Source: Dactylellina haptotyla (lineage: Eukaryota; Ascomycota; Orbiliomycetes; Orbiliales; Orbiliaceae). Taken from it: 64,000 bases of DNA. Below, in pieces: positions 1 through 11,600 of this stretch. The notes under the pieces were generated by a model. It was not told the origin of the DNA. It saw only the letters and a list, made by a program, of their open reading frames with translations, and did no database searches. The DNA lies in NCBI GenBank assembly GCA_031310005.1, contig CM062388.1, forward strand, positions 1,612,001 through 1,676,000. The letters are read 5' to 3'. Positions within the stretch are counted from its first letter, which is position 1. The number at the start of each line of letters is the position of its first letter. The translations under genes and the position numbers were made by a program.

Positions 1-1161
<1,161 letters not shown>

Positions 1162-1680
1162 TTTTCTTGTCCTGCTTGCGTCTTCCACTATTTTAATGTT
1201 TTGCGGATAATGTCAACACCCAAAATGTTTATGTTGATCACCGTTAATATATATTGTTAACGTCACTGCTCGACGATTAATCCAATTTTTCTCTCTTTTT
1301 CCTTCCATGGAAAGAAAGATGGGTAGATACACCGTTTCTCTGTTTGCTTCCTAGGGTCCGGGCATGCGTTTCTTTTTATTGGTTGGTTTACACGGTGTCG
1401 CAATGGGCTGTATCATATCTGGTCTTTTATCATGTTTTCTCTGGACGAAGCAATGAACCCTTGCCTTTTGACACTTCTCTTAAATACAAACTATCTAGTA
1501 AATGAACGTGAAAACAACATTGCCGACTGTTGTTGTCGTAGTAGTCAACGAGACTAAGTAGTTTGTATGATATCGTTTGGTTTTACGAGAAAGCGCATCT
1601 TGATTGTAGCCTCCTTTGTTGATCTTTGGTTGGAACAAGCACCGATTCTTTGATATCTGATTATGTTTCTATCTACCAGA
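1162..1680. other. Intergenic region between the H3 and NAF1 3' ends
   Basis: AT-rich sequence between two convergent genes. It should hold both 3' untranslated regions. I see no open frame with family resemblance and no RNA gene. Confidence 0.6.
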
Positions 1681-3741
1681 CTATAAATTATGCCCTTGAG
1701 AACGAAGTATTTTTAGGATGTCTTCAACGGAGGGAGGTGGAGGTGGATGCTGCTGCTGTGGCGTCTGAAGCAATGGAAGCTGCGCAGGGTTGAGAGGCAA
1801 ATGTGGGGGAGGAGGGAAGTGGCCAAATTGGCTAGGAAATTGTAATGGTGGGTTTGGAGGCATCGGAAAGAAAGCTGGGTTGATATGAGCTCCAGTGGGG
1901 AAAGTTGGTACTGCTTGGCCTGGTGGTAGGAATGGCAGAAAGGCTGGAAAGTTTTGTGGTGTCGGGATCTGGATGGAAGGATTTGAGTTGGTATCGGGTG
2001 CTTGATTGCGAGCACTACGGGATTCGGACACTGGAACTGGTGGGCGTTCGTCTCTGGCCACAGGTTTGTGATAGTCTAAATTTTGATTTGAGCGCCTGGG
2101 ACTGGATTTAACATCCATACGTCCTTGAGGCTGTCTACCGCCTCGGCCTCCACCCCCTCCACCACGTCCACCTCTCCCTCTGAACCCACCGCCGCCACCC
2201 CCCCTGTTCGCTTGGTTATGATCTCTAGGTGGCATACGTTGAGGTGCCTCTCGTCTTTGGCCTGCGCCAACTTGGCTCGGAGGTGCAGACATCTCATGAA
2301 GATTTGCTGGCCGCGATAACGGGACATACGGTTCATCAATCGCATCGGATGGCTGGGGTTGAACTCGGTGCTGCCCTTTCGATTTTCTCTCTTCCTTTTG
2401 CCTTCTTTTGAAGTCTGCCTCTGCTTCATCGTCTGAGAACTCACGTTCGTCGTCTCCTACCTCTTCGTCGTGAAGGTTGCTCGCATCACTGCCTTTAAGT
2501 GCCCGGATGCTCTTGGTGAATAGAAATGTACTGTGGGAGGGAATATAGTGCACATTCCGACCCTCAGTAGCACTCAAGCTTCTGACTTCCTCGGCGTCCT
2601 TCAATCGTACAGTGTAGAAAGGTTGCTCCACCCGACCAAATGTTTCTTGGACTGGGCCAAGCAGAGATCGATCCTCGAAACACAGTAGTGATTGCTCATT
2701 CAGGACCTGATATTCGCCAGATACGCTAGCCCTGATGAGTATGAGGTCATTAACCACAGAATCGATTGTTCCAAGGAAGACAATAGGTGTGCTCGCGCTA
2801 ATGTCTATATTGGGGCGCGCAGAACGGGCTTCTGGCAGTTCGTTCTTTGTTCGATAAGGGCCACTCATCCCTTTCTTGAATCCATTTGCGCCATCATCGT
2901 CAGAGCCGCCATCCTCATCCATCAGACGTTTTGCCTCTTTTTGTATGTCGAGGAATACAGCATCCTCTTCTGTTTCTTCATCATTGTCAGTGCTCTCCCC
3001 GTCATCATCCCCGCTGTCAGAAGATGTGGAGCTCAAATCGTCAGATGAGGATGGTGACGGCGAGGAGTGCGATATTGTTTTTTGGTTGTCCTCAGCTTCA
3101 TCCGCAGACGAATCCAATTGCCACTCTGCGTTGGGGTCTCCGAGGTTGGCTTTGCCTTTCTCCAGGAAATCATCGATGCCTCGAATGATGCTAGGGTCAT
3201 TCCCTTGATCCTCTTGTATTTCATCCATGCGCTGCAACTCGTTGTCGCTCACATCCTGATGGATGTCATCTCTGTCATTTATGACTCCACCGCCTCTACT
3301 ATCCTCTGTGTGCTTGCCCCTTTCGTTTTCATTTATTTTGGAATTCTCGAATCCTTCTAGAGGGTTCAGTTCTGAGACTTCGCCATAGTCCACATCTTCC
3401 GGTGCGGAATCAGCGGGTCCATCGATGACTGCATTTGCCTGGTTTGGTTGGACGGCAAGCTCGGTATTGTCGGTGGCAAGAAATAGCCCTGGGATAGGGC
3501 TTGGGTCAGACTGTTGGCCTGAAGCATCATCAGTGTGACCAGAGTTAGGATCGGTATCGATGGTCTCTGTTTTTGGCTCGACTGTGGAACTGGAAGGATT
3601 CGCCAGCGCTCCAATGGTTGATTCTCGGTCCTCGTCGAGCGAGAGGCGTGGTCGCTTGGGAGAGGGTTGGTCATCGCGAACGAATGGAGACCTGGGTTGG
3701 TTTTCTGGCCCATCGCCGTACAGTATCGGGTCGCTGTCCAT
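1681..3741 (-). CDS. NAF1: H/ACA snoRNP assembly factor Naf1
   Basis: Single-exon gene of 686 residues. The start is the ATG at 3741 (MDSDPILYGDG); the frame is open slightly further upstream but has no ATG. Naf1 is the nuclear chaperone that holds the Gar1 position on Cbf5 (dyskerin) during assembly of H/ACA small nucleolar RNPs. Residues 1-300 are acidic and disordered. A Gar1/Naf1 beta-barrel domain follows at about 318-460 (FLGTIDSVVNDLILIRAS, then LGPVQETFGRVEQPFYTVRL). Next come a charged segment, an RGG box at about 509-540 and a C-terminal Pro/Gln/Phe-rich tail. The acidic N terminus, the length and the proline-rich tail fit Naf1 rather than the much shorter Gar1. The gene is divergent from ALG9. 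Confidence 0.9.
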   Translation of the reverse strand: MDSDPILYGDGPENQPRSPFVRDDQPSPKRPRLSLDEDRESTIGALANPSSSTVEPKTETIDTDPNSGHTDDASGQQSDPSPIPGLFLATDNTELAVQPNQANAVIDGPADSAPEDVDYGEVSELNPLEGFENSKINENERGKHTEDSRGGGVINDRDDIHQDVSDNELQRMDEIQEDQGNDPSIIRGIDDFLEKGKANLGDPNAEWQLDSSADEAEDNQKTISHSSPSPSSSDDLSSTSSDSGDDDGESTDNDEETEEDAVFLDIQKEAKRLMDEDGGSDDDGANGFKKGMSGPYRTKNELPEARSARPNIDISASTPIVFLGTIDSVVNDLILIRASVSGEYQVLNEQSLLCFEDRSLLGPVQETFGRVEQPFYTVRLKDAEEVRSLSATEGRNVHYIPSHSTFLFTKSIRALKGSDASNLHDEEVGDDEREFSDDEAEADFKRRQKEERKSKGQHRVQPQPSDAIDEPYVPLSRPANLHEMSAPPSQVGAGQRREAPQRMPPRDHNQANRGGGGGGFRGRGGRGGGGGGRGGRQPQGRMDVKSSPRRSNQNLDYHKPVARDERPPVPVSESRSARNQAPDTNSNPSIQIPTPQNFPAFLPFLPPGQAVPTFPTGAHINPAFFPMPPNPPLQFPSQFGHFPPPPHLPLNPAQLPLLQTPQQQHPPPPPSVEDILKILRSQGHNL

Positions 3742-4237
3742 ATTGTGGCGTACTAGATACAGCACTCTGGTCAGAACAGTTTGGACTTACAGCTCAATAT
3801 CTACAAATGCCCCTTTCTTTTCTGTTAAGGAACCGATTGACCGGTGTCGCAAATTCTGAGTAGAATTTTTTATTGCCAGCTGGAATTTTATTTCCTCCAG
3901 ATGGCGGTCTTGGCGCTGCTGCAACACCTGCCTCACCTCGTAACGCGCTCCAATAGTAGCACTCCAAAACGAGCTCCACCCCGAGCAACCTTGTGTTCCT
4001 CACGCGATGGAATCGAATACATATAATTCCGTTGAAGTAGATGCGGCAAAGCAAGGCATCGGCCAGGAAACCCTCAATACCTACATTTAGGCGCTCTGCA
4101 TCCGACCCTTCTCGATATATACGCTGGACGCCCTTCGCGTGTCCTTTCGTCCAATTTCCCCCACAGTTGTGAATCGAGGGCCTGAGCGACCTATGGCATG
4201 CGTGGAAGGAAACTGACTGCTAGCCTCACATTGGACC
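3742..4237. promoter_or_regulatory. Bidirectional promoter region, NAF1 / ALG9
   Basis: This 496-bp stretch separates two divergent start codons. A donor-like GTAAGT and an acceptor-like CTAG lie just upstream of the NAF1 ATG, but the implied intron (about 38 nt) is too short to call. A short frame begins with an ATG near 4009 and ends before ALG9; I take it as chance or an upstream ORF. Confidence 0.5.
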
Positions 4238-6307
4238 ATGTCAACGAACGCGATATCCGGGCCACATTCGAAAGCTTCGACCGGCGAACCTTCAAAAGAA
4301 AGATCTCGGTACTTACACTACAATGTCGCGTTGTCGTTGACGTTCCTCGTTGGTATGGTCTCGGCCACTTTCGCGATCATACCTGACTGCGATGAAGGTA
4401 TGTCCATGAACTGATTCTTGGAAACTACACTATTTCTGAACCGCCTTCTGACCCGGGTCTTAAAAAATATGAAGTTTTCAATTACTGGGAGCCTACCCAT
4501 TATATATCTCATGGGAACGGACTGCAAACCTGGGAATATTCACCGCTATATGCCATCCGCAGTTGGCTATACGTGGGACTTCATTCTCTCGCCGCATTAC
4601 CGTTCTCAATCTTAGCGGGACTTGATAAGGTACAGCTGGCTCTTTAAATATACCCGTAGTCAATACCAACTAATGAGTGCCCTATCAAAACAAACAGAAG
4701 CATGAATTCATGATAATTAGAGGTATACTGGCGGCGATTTCTGCGCTTGCTCAGACAGAACTCTACGATTCTTTGTGCACCGTCGTTGGGCCTGATATCG
4801 GGTTTTTTTTCATTCTAATCTTGGTCCCTAGTGCCGGTATGTTCCAAGCGGTGCCAGCATACCTGCCGTCTTCGTTTGCCATGTACTTTGTGATGTTTGG
4901 GATGGCTGCATTTCTCAAGAACCCTCGAGACCTCGGCAAAGCCCTGGTATTTTTCTCGATTGCGGGCCTCTGGGGGTGGCCATTCTCTATTGCTTTGATT
5001 ATCCCACAACTTGGCCTATGGGTTTTTGAAGGCCTATATCAAGGTGGTGTGTACTGGGTGCTTCGGAACTCGCTCCAAAGTATACAGGGTCCCTTGGTTG
5101 TACTTGTAAGTCTAAACTCCGTATTGTATATATCTGACAAAAAAAAAAAAATCTAGACTAATATCGAAGTACAAGGCCATAATTACGTTGGTCGATTCGA
5201 TCGCGTATCGTAAAATTGTCCTGGTACCGCTTAATATTATTCTTTACAATGTGTTTGGAGGCGAGGGTAGAGGACCAGATCTGTATGGCACTGAGCCGTG
5301 GTGGTATTATGTGGCAAATCTCTCTCTAAATTTCAATATCATGACAGGGTTCGCTTTATTCAGTATTTTCTTCCAGGTATGAACAACTTTACTTGATCAA
5401 ATTTCCGGATATAAATTTTAACCATACCTTCTGCAGGCATTTGGGACGATAGCATGGCCGAAGAGCACGAATAAGCACCAGCTCGTCCTGCAGTTCCCGT
5501 TCTATCTGTGGCTCTCGATCTTTACCATGCAGCCCCACAAGGAAGAAAGATTCATGTTTCCAGCCTACCCAGCTCTCTGTTTGAATGCTGCAATTTCGAT
5601 GTTCTGGGTTAAGCATGTGATTTCACAAACCATGAGAACATTGAAGAGTAATATCTCTGGCGAAACTTGGGGAACTGTGGCTGTATTTTGCATATCCTCG
5701 GTGGCTGCTTTGATCTCTGTTCTCCGTATAACCGCTATTAACACGGCCTACAGTGCTCCTATGGGCATATACAACTTTGATCGGGATCTCGTGTTGGATG
5801 GGAATGTGTGCTTCGGTAAAGAATGGTACAGGTTCCCATCCTCTTATTTCCTATCCGAATCTGCTCGTCCAAGATTTATCAAAAGTTCTTTCTCTGGCTT
5901 GCTCCCTGGGGCCTTTTCGGAAAGCGATTTTGGGTTCCGTACCGGAACCTGGAGGATACCCGAAAACATGAATGATCTGAACCAAGAGGATCCCAGTAAA
6001 TATGTATGTTCCTATTGGGAAAATTTATACACACGACCGTCTACTAACAGAAATCGAATTATAGGTGCCCATAGACAGCTGCAATTACCTGGTGGACTCT
6101 TACTATTGGAATAAAACGGAAACATCTTTAGAACCAAACTATATTTTAGACATCGAAAACTGGGAGCAGGTCTCTTGTAAGCCTTTCCTGGACGCGGCAA
6201 GAACACCTTTTCTAGGTAGGGTACTGTGGTTACCTTCCTGGGTGTGGAAGGATGAGAGAGTGTGGGCAGAATATTGCATACTTCGGAGGAGGTATGGTTC
6301 GGTCTAG
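4238..6307 (+). CDS. ALG9: Dolichyl-P-mannose alpha-1,2-mannosyltransferase Alg9
   Basis: ER multi-pass glycosyltransferase of family GT22. It adds alpha-1,2-mannoses to the lipid-linked N-glycan precursor, using dolichol-phosphate-mannose in the lumen. The model has 577 residues in exons 4238-4397, 4475-4629, 4698-5105, 5176-5376, 5437-6003 and 6065-6307. After the first membrane segment comes IPDCDEVFNYWEPTHY, the luminal acidic motif of GT22, and then TWEYSPLYAIRSW. LPSSFAMYFVMF, PDLYGTEPWWYY and the family signature HKEERFMFPAYP follow. The C terminus PIDSCNYLVD ... PFLDAARTPFL ... ERVWAEY is specific to Alg9 within the family. The start at 4238 gives a short polar N terminus (MSTNAISGPHSKAS). 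The gene converges on PRP3 with 82 bp between stop codons. Confidence 0.93.
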
Positions 6308-6389
6308 TTTTAAAAACTACAATGTCAGAATAGACTAGTTTACCTAAACAGCTCTGAATATTGAGGTAATGCAAATAAGTAAGCCTAGT

Positions 6390-8192
6390 TTAGTCTTGCA
6401 AAGGGGCTTTTGCTTTCGCCAACGTCCAATAGTTCTCAACCTTGTTCCTTTCCAAGAGTCTTCTAGCTTCGCTTTCCAATTCGCATTTGTTCGTGGTAAA
6501 CCTCTTGAACAACCTTAGCTTTAATTCGCCCTCCCAGACTAGTTGACAACTATTGGCTTCCGTGGTGTTCGCTGGAGGTGCAGCACTCGGGGACTCTTCT
6601 TCCGCATCAGAATCAGCACCCCCACTCGTTTCATTCCATTTTATCCTCTGTAACATAAGCTTTTTGTACTTATTAATAGACCACCCGCCGCCTTCTACCA
6701 CCACTAAATTGAATTTTGGGTTGTTGATACATATCCCTGTGAGAGATAGTTGCTCCGCATTTTTTCGAATTTTAAACTGGTGCGATGGGTTTGAGAGGTT
6801 CTCGATTCGGAAAACTAAGCAGTGAAATCCTTTCGCCAAATCCTTTTCTTGATTGTTGTGTAGCTTGTCTAGCCTTTGTTCCTTCGTCAATTTTCGTTCT
6901 TCATTCGCGTTAAGGTGCTTTTCTAGCCTCTGGGCTATTTGCTTGTTGACTTTAGCCTCCACAGCGGTGGGATCTTTGACGGCCTCGTCACCCCAGACTC
7001 TCATCATATTCTTCATTGTTACTTTAGGGGGCTCTGGAGGTTCGAGACCAAGCCGGACTTTCGCCTGACTCTCTTTCAGTTTCATCATCCGACTTTGCAG
7101 TCTGGTCTTCTTTTGCTCCTTCTTTGTTAGCGGGAGGGGTTTCGGGGCAGGAACGTGCTTTTCCATCGGGGGGTCGAGAAGAATGGGGTGTTGGACGTAA
7201 ATAGTGATTATGGAGTCTTCGCTATTGATTTTCAAGTTGTTGGAGGTGGTGTCGTCATATGATCCGTTGGCGCATAAGCCCTGGTCCCACCACTCAACCT
7301 CCGGAGGAGCATCTCGCTAGAGTCGGATATTATTAGTAAATAGAATAATGGAAATTAGAATACTACTTACAAGGAACATTTTATCTGTGTCAATATCCTC
7401 CTCAATACCCGCACGCCGTGCAGCGGCAGCAATTCGTGCTTTGAGTTCCTCTAATTGCGCTTGTTTTCGCAATGCATTGGCTTGTTCGATATATTTTCCT
7501 TTTTGATTGAAGACGAGGCCTTTAGATACACGCGCCTTCTGTTGACTCCCGCCGCTCGCACCAATATTGGGATCGAAATAAGGGTTCTTGACAGTCGTTA
7601 CGTCTAGATTCGACTTTGAACCGTCTCCTATTCTGCCCCCTTTTTGATGAAGAGGGATAGTTTTGCTTGTGCCGTCAGGCTTTTGATTAGCCATGGTTGT
7701 GGCAAACTTTGGCTTCATTGCCTGTCGTCCTCGACTCGCACTAGCTGAGGTTTCAACAGAATCTGCAAGCAGGGCCGGGTGGATCCCGATATCGAGACCC
7801 CCTCTACCTCGAACAGTCTCTTGTACGACGTCCATCTCGTCTCTGGGCATATTGCTATGAGGAGCGGGATGTATTTTCGAAGTCGCTACAGATGATGTAC
7901 TGTTGACGGCTGCTGCGACCCGGGCTTTTAGGGCAGCGATTCTACTCGCAGCATCAGACGCTGGGGGTGCATTCGAGGCGAGAACATTGCCGAGAGAAAC
8001 TGAGGAGCGAGCCCCTAGAGAAGCAGCTAGAGCAGCAGCCCGTGCCCGAGCTTCCTCCACCATTTTTCTCTTCTGGTCCTGAGCGGTGGGAGCGCCCGGG
8101 GGGTTCATATCCATGTTTCTCGGTTTTTTGGTTGGGGAGCCTGGTATAGGATCCAGTGGTGGAGGTCGTTTGAGGGATCCATGAGACGACAT
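6390..8192 (-). CDS. PRP3: U4/U6 snRNP splicing factor Prp3
   Basis: Component of the U4/U6 and U4/U6.U5 tri-snRNP that binds the U4/U6 duplex. The protein has 582 residues from two exons (7371-8192 and 6390-7316), and the 54-nt intron keeps phase 0 (DTDKMFL joined to RDAPPEVEWWDQG). The N-terminal third is basic and Ala/Arg-rich with an EEARARAAALAASLGAR helix. The PRP3 domain covers about 210-430 (NPYFDPNIGA, RVSKGLVFNQKGKYIEQA, then HPILLDPPMEK and LTKKEQKKTRLQSRMMKLKE). The C-terminal Prp3-type (DUF1115) domain follows, with FHCLVFRIENLSNPSHQFKI and VVVEGGGWSINKYKKLML. All hallmark blocks are in order and no break is visible. It is divergent from RPA190 and converges on ALG9. Confidence 0.95.
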
Positions 8193-8628
8193 CGCGGGCG
8201 GTGAGGCAGATTGGTCAGAAGAGTATGATAATCAAGCGAGTGAATATCTAAGGGTCTTCGATGATCGAGGGGCGACGATGAGGGTAGTGCCGTCGAGTGT
8301 TTGTGGAGTTAGAGATGAATCACGTATGATTGTTCATTGGACATACGCCGCAAGCTTAGTCATCGCCCCTCGCTTGTGTGTTGCTTTTTCACCTTCCTTC
8401 ATCCTGAAACAACCGACCCAAAAGAGGAACTAAGAAAAAAAAAAACCGAAGAGGCGTGAAGATTTTGAAGTTTTCTATTTCTTCGAGTCGCCAAACTAGT
8501 TTTTATTTTATTTTCCTTCCGCAGCTCGAACTGAACGAATATCCCTCCACCGCAGGGTGTCCGCTCGCTCACCCGCGCGTGCTCGCCACTCCTCTCATTG
8601 CGACTGATTCATTAATTATTCTTACAAA
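8193..8628. promoter_or_regulatory. Bidirectional promoter region, PRP3 / RPA190
   Basis: These 436 bp lie between the divergent start codons of a splicing factor and the RNA polymerase I large subunit. A GATGAG core at 8277-8282 resembles the PAC box of ribosome-biogenesis promoters, but the flanks do not match well. There are several A-rich stretches and no clear TATA box. Confidence 0.5.
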
Positions 8629-11600
8629 ATGAATATCTCAAACCCGATATCATCTGAAATCAACGCCGTGCATTTCGGCTTCCTGTCTACGAAGGACATC
8701 CTCACTATATCCGTCAAACAGGTCGTCAATCCCTCGACATTTGACGTGAATGGAAACCCAGTCGATGGAGGTCTTTATGACCCTGCTCTCGGGCCTTTTG
8801 GGCGATCGATAGCGTATGTTTTGCAAGTTGTCGTTCTCCCATGATATTCTTTTACGAGTTTGCACACCCATGTCATGAGCTGGATCCGGAGACGCTTGAT
8901 GATAGGTGCATACTAAAATGCTGTCGAAACAATTCCCGAAGCTTTCGCCAAAAGAAAAAGAAGCAAAAATACATACCTTTTGGTTGGCGCTCTTTGTTTC
9001 TCCAAGAGGGGCGTGCTTCTTAAAATAATACCTAGTCAATTATCTAACGCGCCACTCTATTTGTTAGTATACCGTAGTGTCCACTGATGGTGCTAACATT
9101 TTTTCTTCTGGATGCGATCAATAGGTGTGCAACTTGCAACTTGAGCAACGAAAACTGCCCAGGACATGTCGGCCATATTTCCCTTCCCACCCCGGTTTAT
9201 CACCCGGTTTTCTTTGACCAAATGTACCGATTGCTACGGTCCACTTGCGTCTACTGCCACCACTTGCGTCTTTCAAGACAAGAAATAAATCTATATGCCT
9301 GTAAATTGCGCCTTATCGACGCTGGTCTTCTACACGAGTGTGAAGGCCTTGAGCTTCTTGGAGCGAGAAAACTTGAGCGCTCTGGCGACCTTACGAATGA
9401 GGTCGAGTTGGGAGATGTAGCGGAGGATCTTGAAAAAGAAGACGCAGAGACTCTGATACGTAAAAGGAACAAATATGTCAAGAAGGCAATACAAAGTAGC
9501 CCTAGGACCGAGGGTGTTAAGTCTACACATATCATGTCTGTTGCTCAAGCACGGAGAACTATCGCTCATGAATTTCTTAAATCAATGATAGGTGGTCGCA
9601 AGTGTAACTCATGTAAAGGGTATGGAAATCCCATGAATACAGTACTATGCTGCCCTGGACAAACGCACTGACTTATTTTTTATCAAGCATTTCCCCAACC
9701 TACCGGAAAGATGGCTACTCTAAAATTTTTCAACGGCCACTTGCTGTGAAGGAGCAGCAGCAAATGGCTCTGCTTGGGCTTAGGGTTAAGCACAGTTTGT
9801 CGAAAAGGGCTGTGGATAGAGGAGCTGCGGCCGCTATTTCTAAGAAGCAGGGCGACACGGCTAATGGAGAGTCTGCTAGTCCCCATCTAGGAGCCGAAGT
9901 TGTGGAAGAACCGGACATAGAGATGGCCGAAGCTGATGCCGCCGCCCAAGAGGAAATTGTTAACCCGAAATCGGGAATGTTTCTCCCTCCGATGGAAGTT
10001 TTGGAGCGTCTAACAGGGCTATTCAAGAATGAATCCGAGATCCTTTCTTTGGTATACCAAAACGAGAAAGGAAAAGCCAAACGCCGTGGTTCTGAAAGTC
10101 CACAAGATGCTGGCATGTTTTTTTTGCAGGCGGTCCTTGTACCACCAACTCCATTTCGTGCGCCTAGTTTCGCCGGAAATGAACTCAACGAAAATCCTCA
10201 GAATTCTATTCTGAAAAAGATTCTCGATAGTTCAATTCGCATTCGCGACATAAATGACGCGAGCAGGAACGGGATGGACAGGAACAGCGCATTTGGTAAA
10301 TTAATCCGCGAGTTCATAAATCTACAAGATTCAGTTAATCTGTTCATCGATTCAACGAAGGGGGGTGGAGCTGTGAGTGGTAGGCAAGCGGCGACCATAA
10401 TCGGTATCAAACAAATACTAGAGAAGAAAGAAGGTCTCTTCAGAAAAAACATGATGGGGAAGCGTGTAAACTACGCTGCTCGTTCCGTCATCTCGCCAGA
10501 TCCCAATATTGAAACAAACGAGATTGGTGTACGTATTATTTGAAAGCCTTAGTGTTACTCAGTGCTGACCATCGTTGCTATTATAGGTACCTCTAGCCTT
10601 CGCAAAAAAGCTCACATACCCAGAGCCTGTAACGCCCCACAACGTGGATGTGATGCGCCAGGCCGTTATAAATGGGCCCAATGTTTGGCCTGGTGCAACT
10701 CACATTGAGAATGAGAATGGGCGACTACAGCGTCTCCCTCTATCCGCGGAGAGCAGAAAAGCAATTGCGAATCAACTTCTCACATCTTCCGAATCCACCC
10801 TCAAATCATTCAATAAGAAGGTTTATCGGCATCTCCGGAATGGGGATATGGTCATTATGAATCGACAGCCTACACTCCACAAGCCATCCATGATGGGTCA
10901 CAAAGCACGGGTTTTGCAAAAGGAAAATACAATTCGTATGCACTACGCCAATTGCAACACCTACAACGCTGATTTCGATGGGGATGAGATGAATATGCAT
11001 CTTCCCCAAAACGAAAACGCCCGGGCAGAAGCACAGTTCATCGCCAATACGGACTCCCAATATTTGGTACCGACTTCCGGGAAACCGCTCAGAGGTTTAA
11101 TCCAAGATCACATTGTTATGTCGCTTCACATGACGCAACGGGACTCTCTGTTTACGAGAGGCGAGTACCAGGAGCTTCTCCATGCCTCCCTCCGACCTGA
11201 GGACAATTTGGAGACTACTGAAAGGATTCAGCTTCTGCCCCCAACGGTAATAAAGCCCGTGAAACTTTGGAGCGGAAAGCAGATAATTACTACAATTTTG
11301 GACAACATTCGCCCCTCAGGGACAACCTCGATTTCTTTCAGCTCCAAAACCAAGGTTCCGGCCAGCAGCTGGGGAGAAAAATCAGAAGAGGGAGAGGTTA
11401 TTTTCCAAGATGGTTATTTTGCTTGTGGTGTCTTGGACAAGAACCAAGTTGGAGCCTCCGCATATGGCATCGTTCACTCTGTTCACGAACTTTACGGACC
11501 TACAGTCGCTGGAAGTTTCTTAAGCATACTCGGTCGCCTCTTCACAAAATTACTCCACATGCAGGCATTCTCCTGTGGAATGGAAGATCTTGTGTTTGAG

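Noticed and set aside
3742-3790. Tiny 5' intron just upstream of NAF1
   Set aside because: GTAAGT and CTAG are only about 38 nt apart with no good branch site. Too weak without cDNA.
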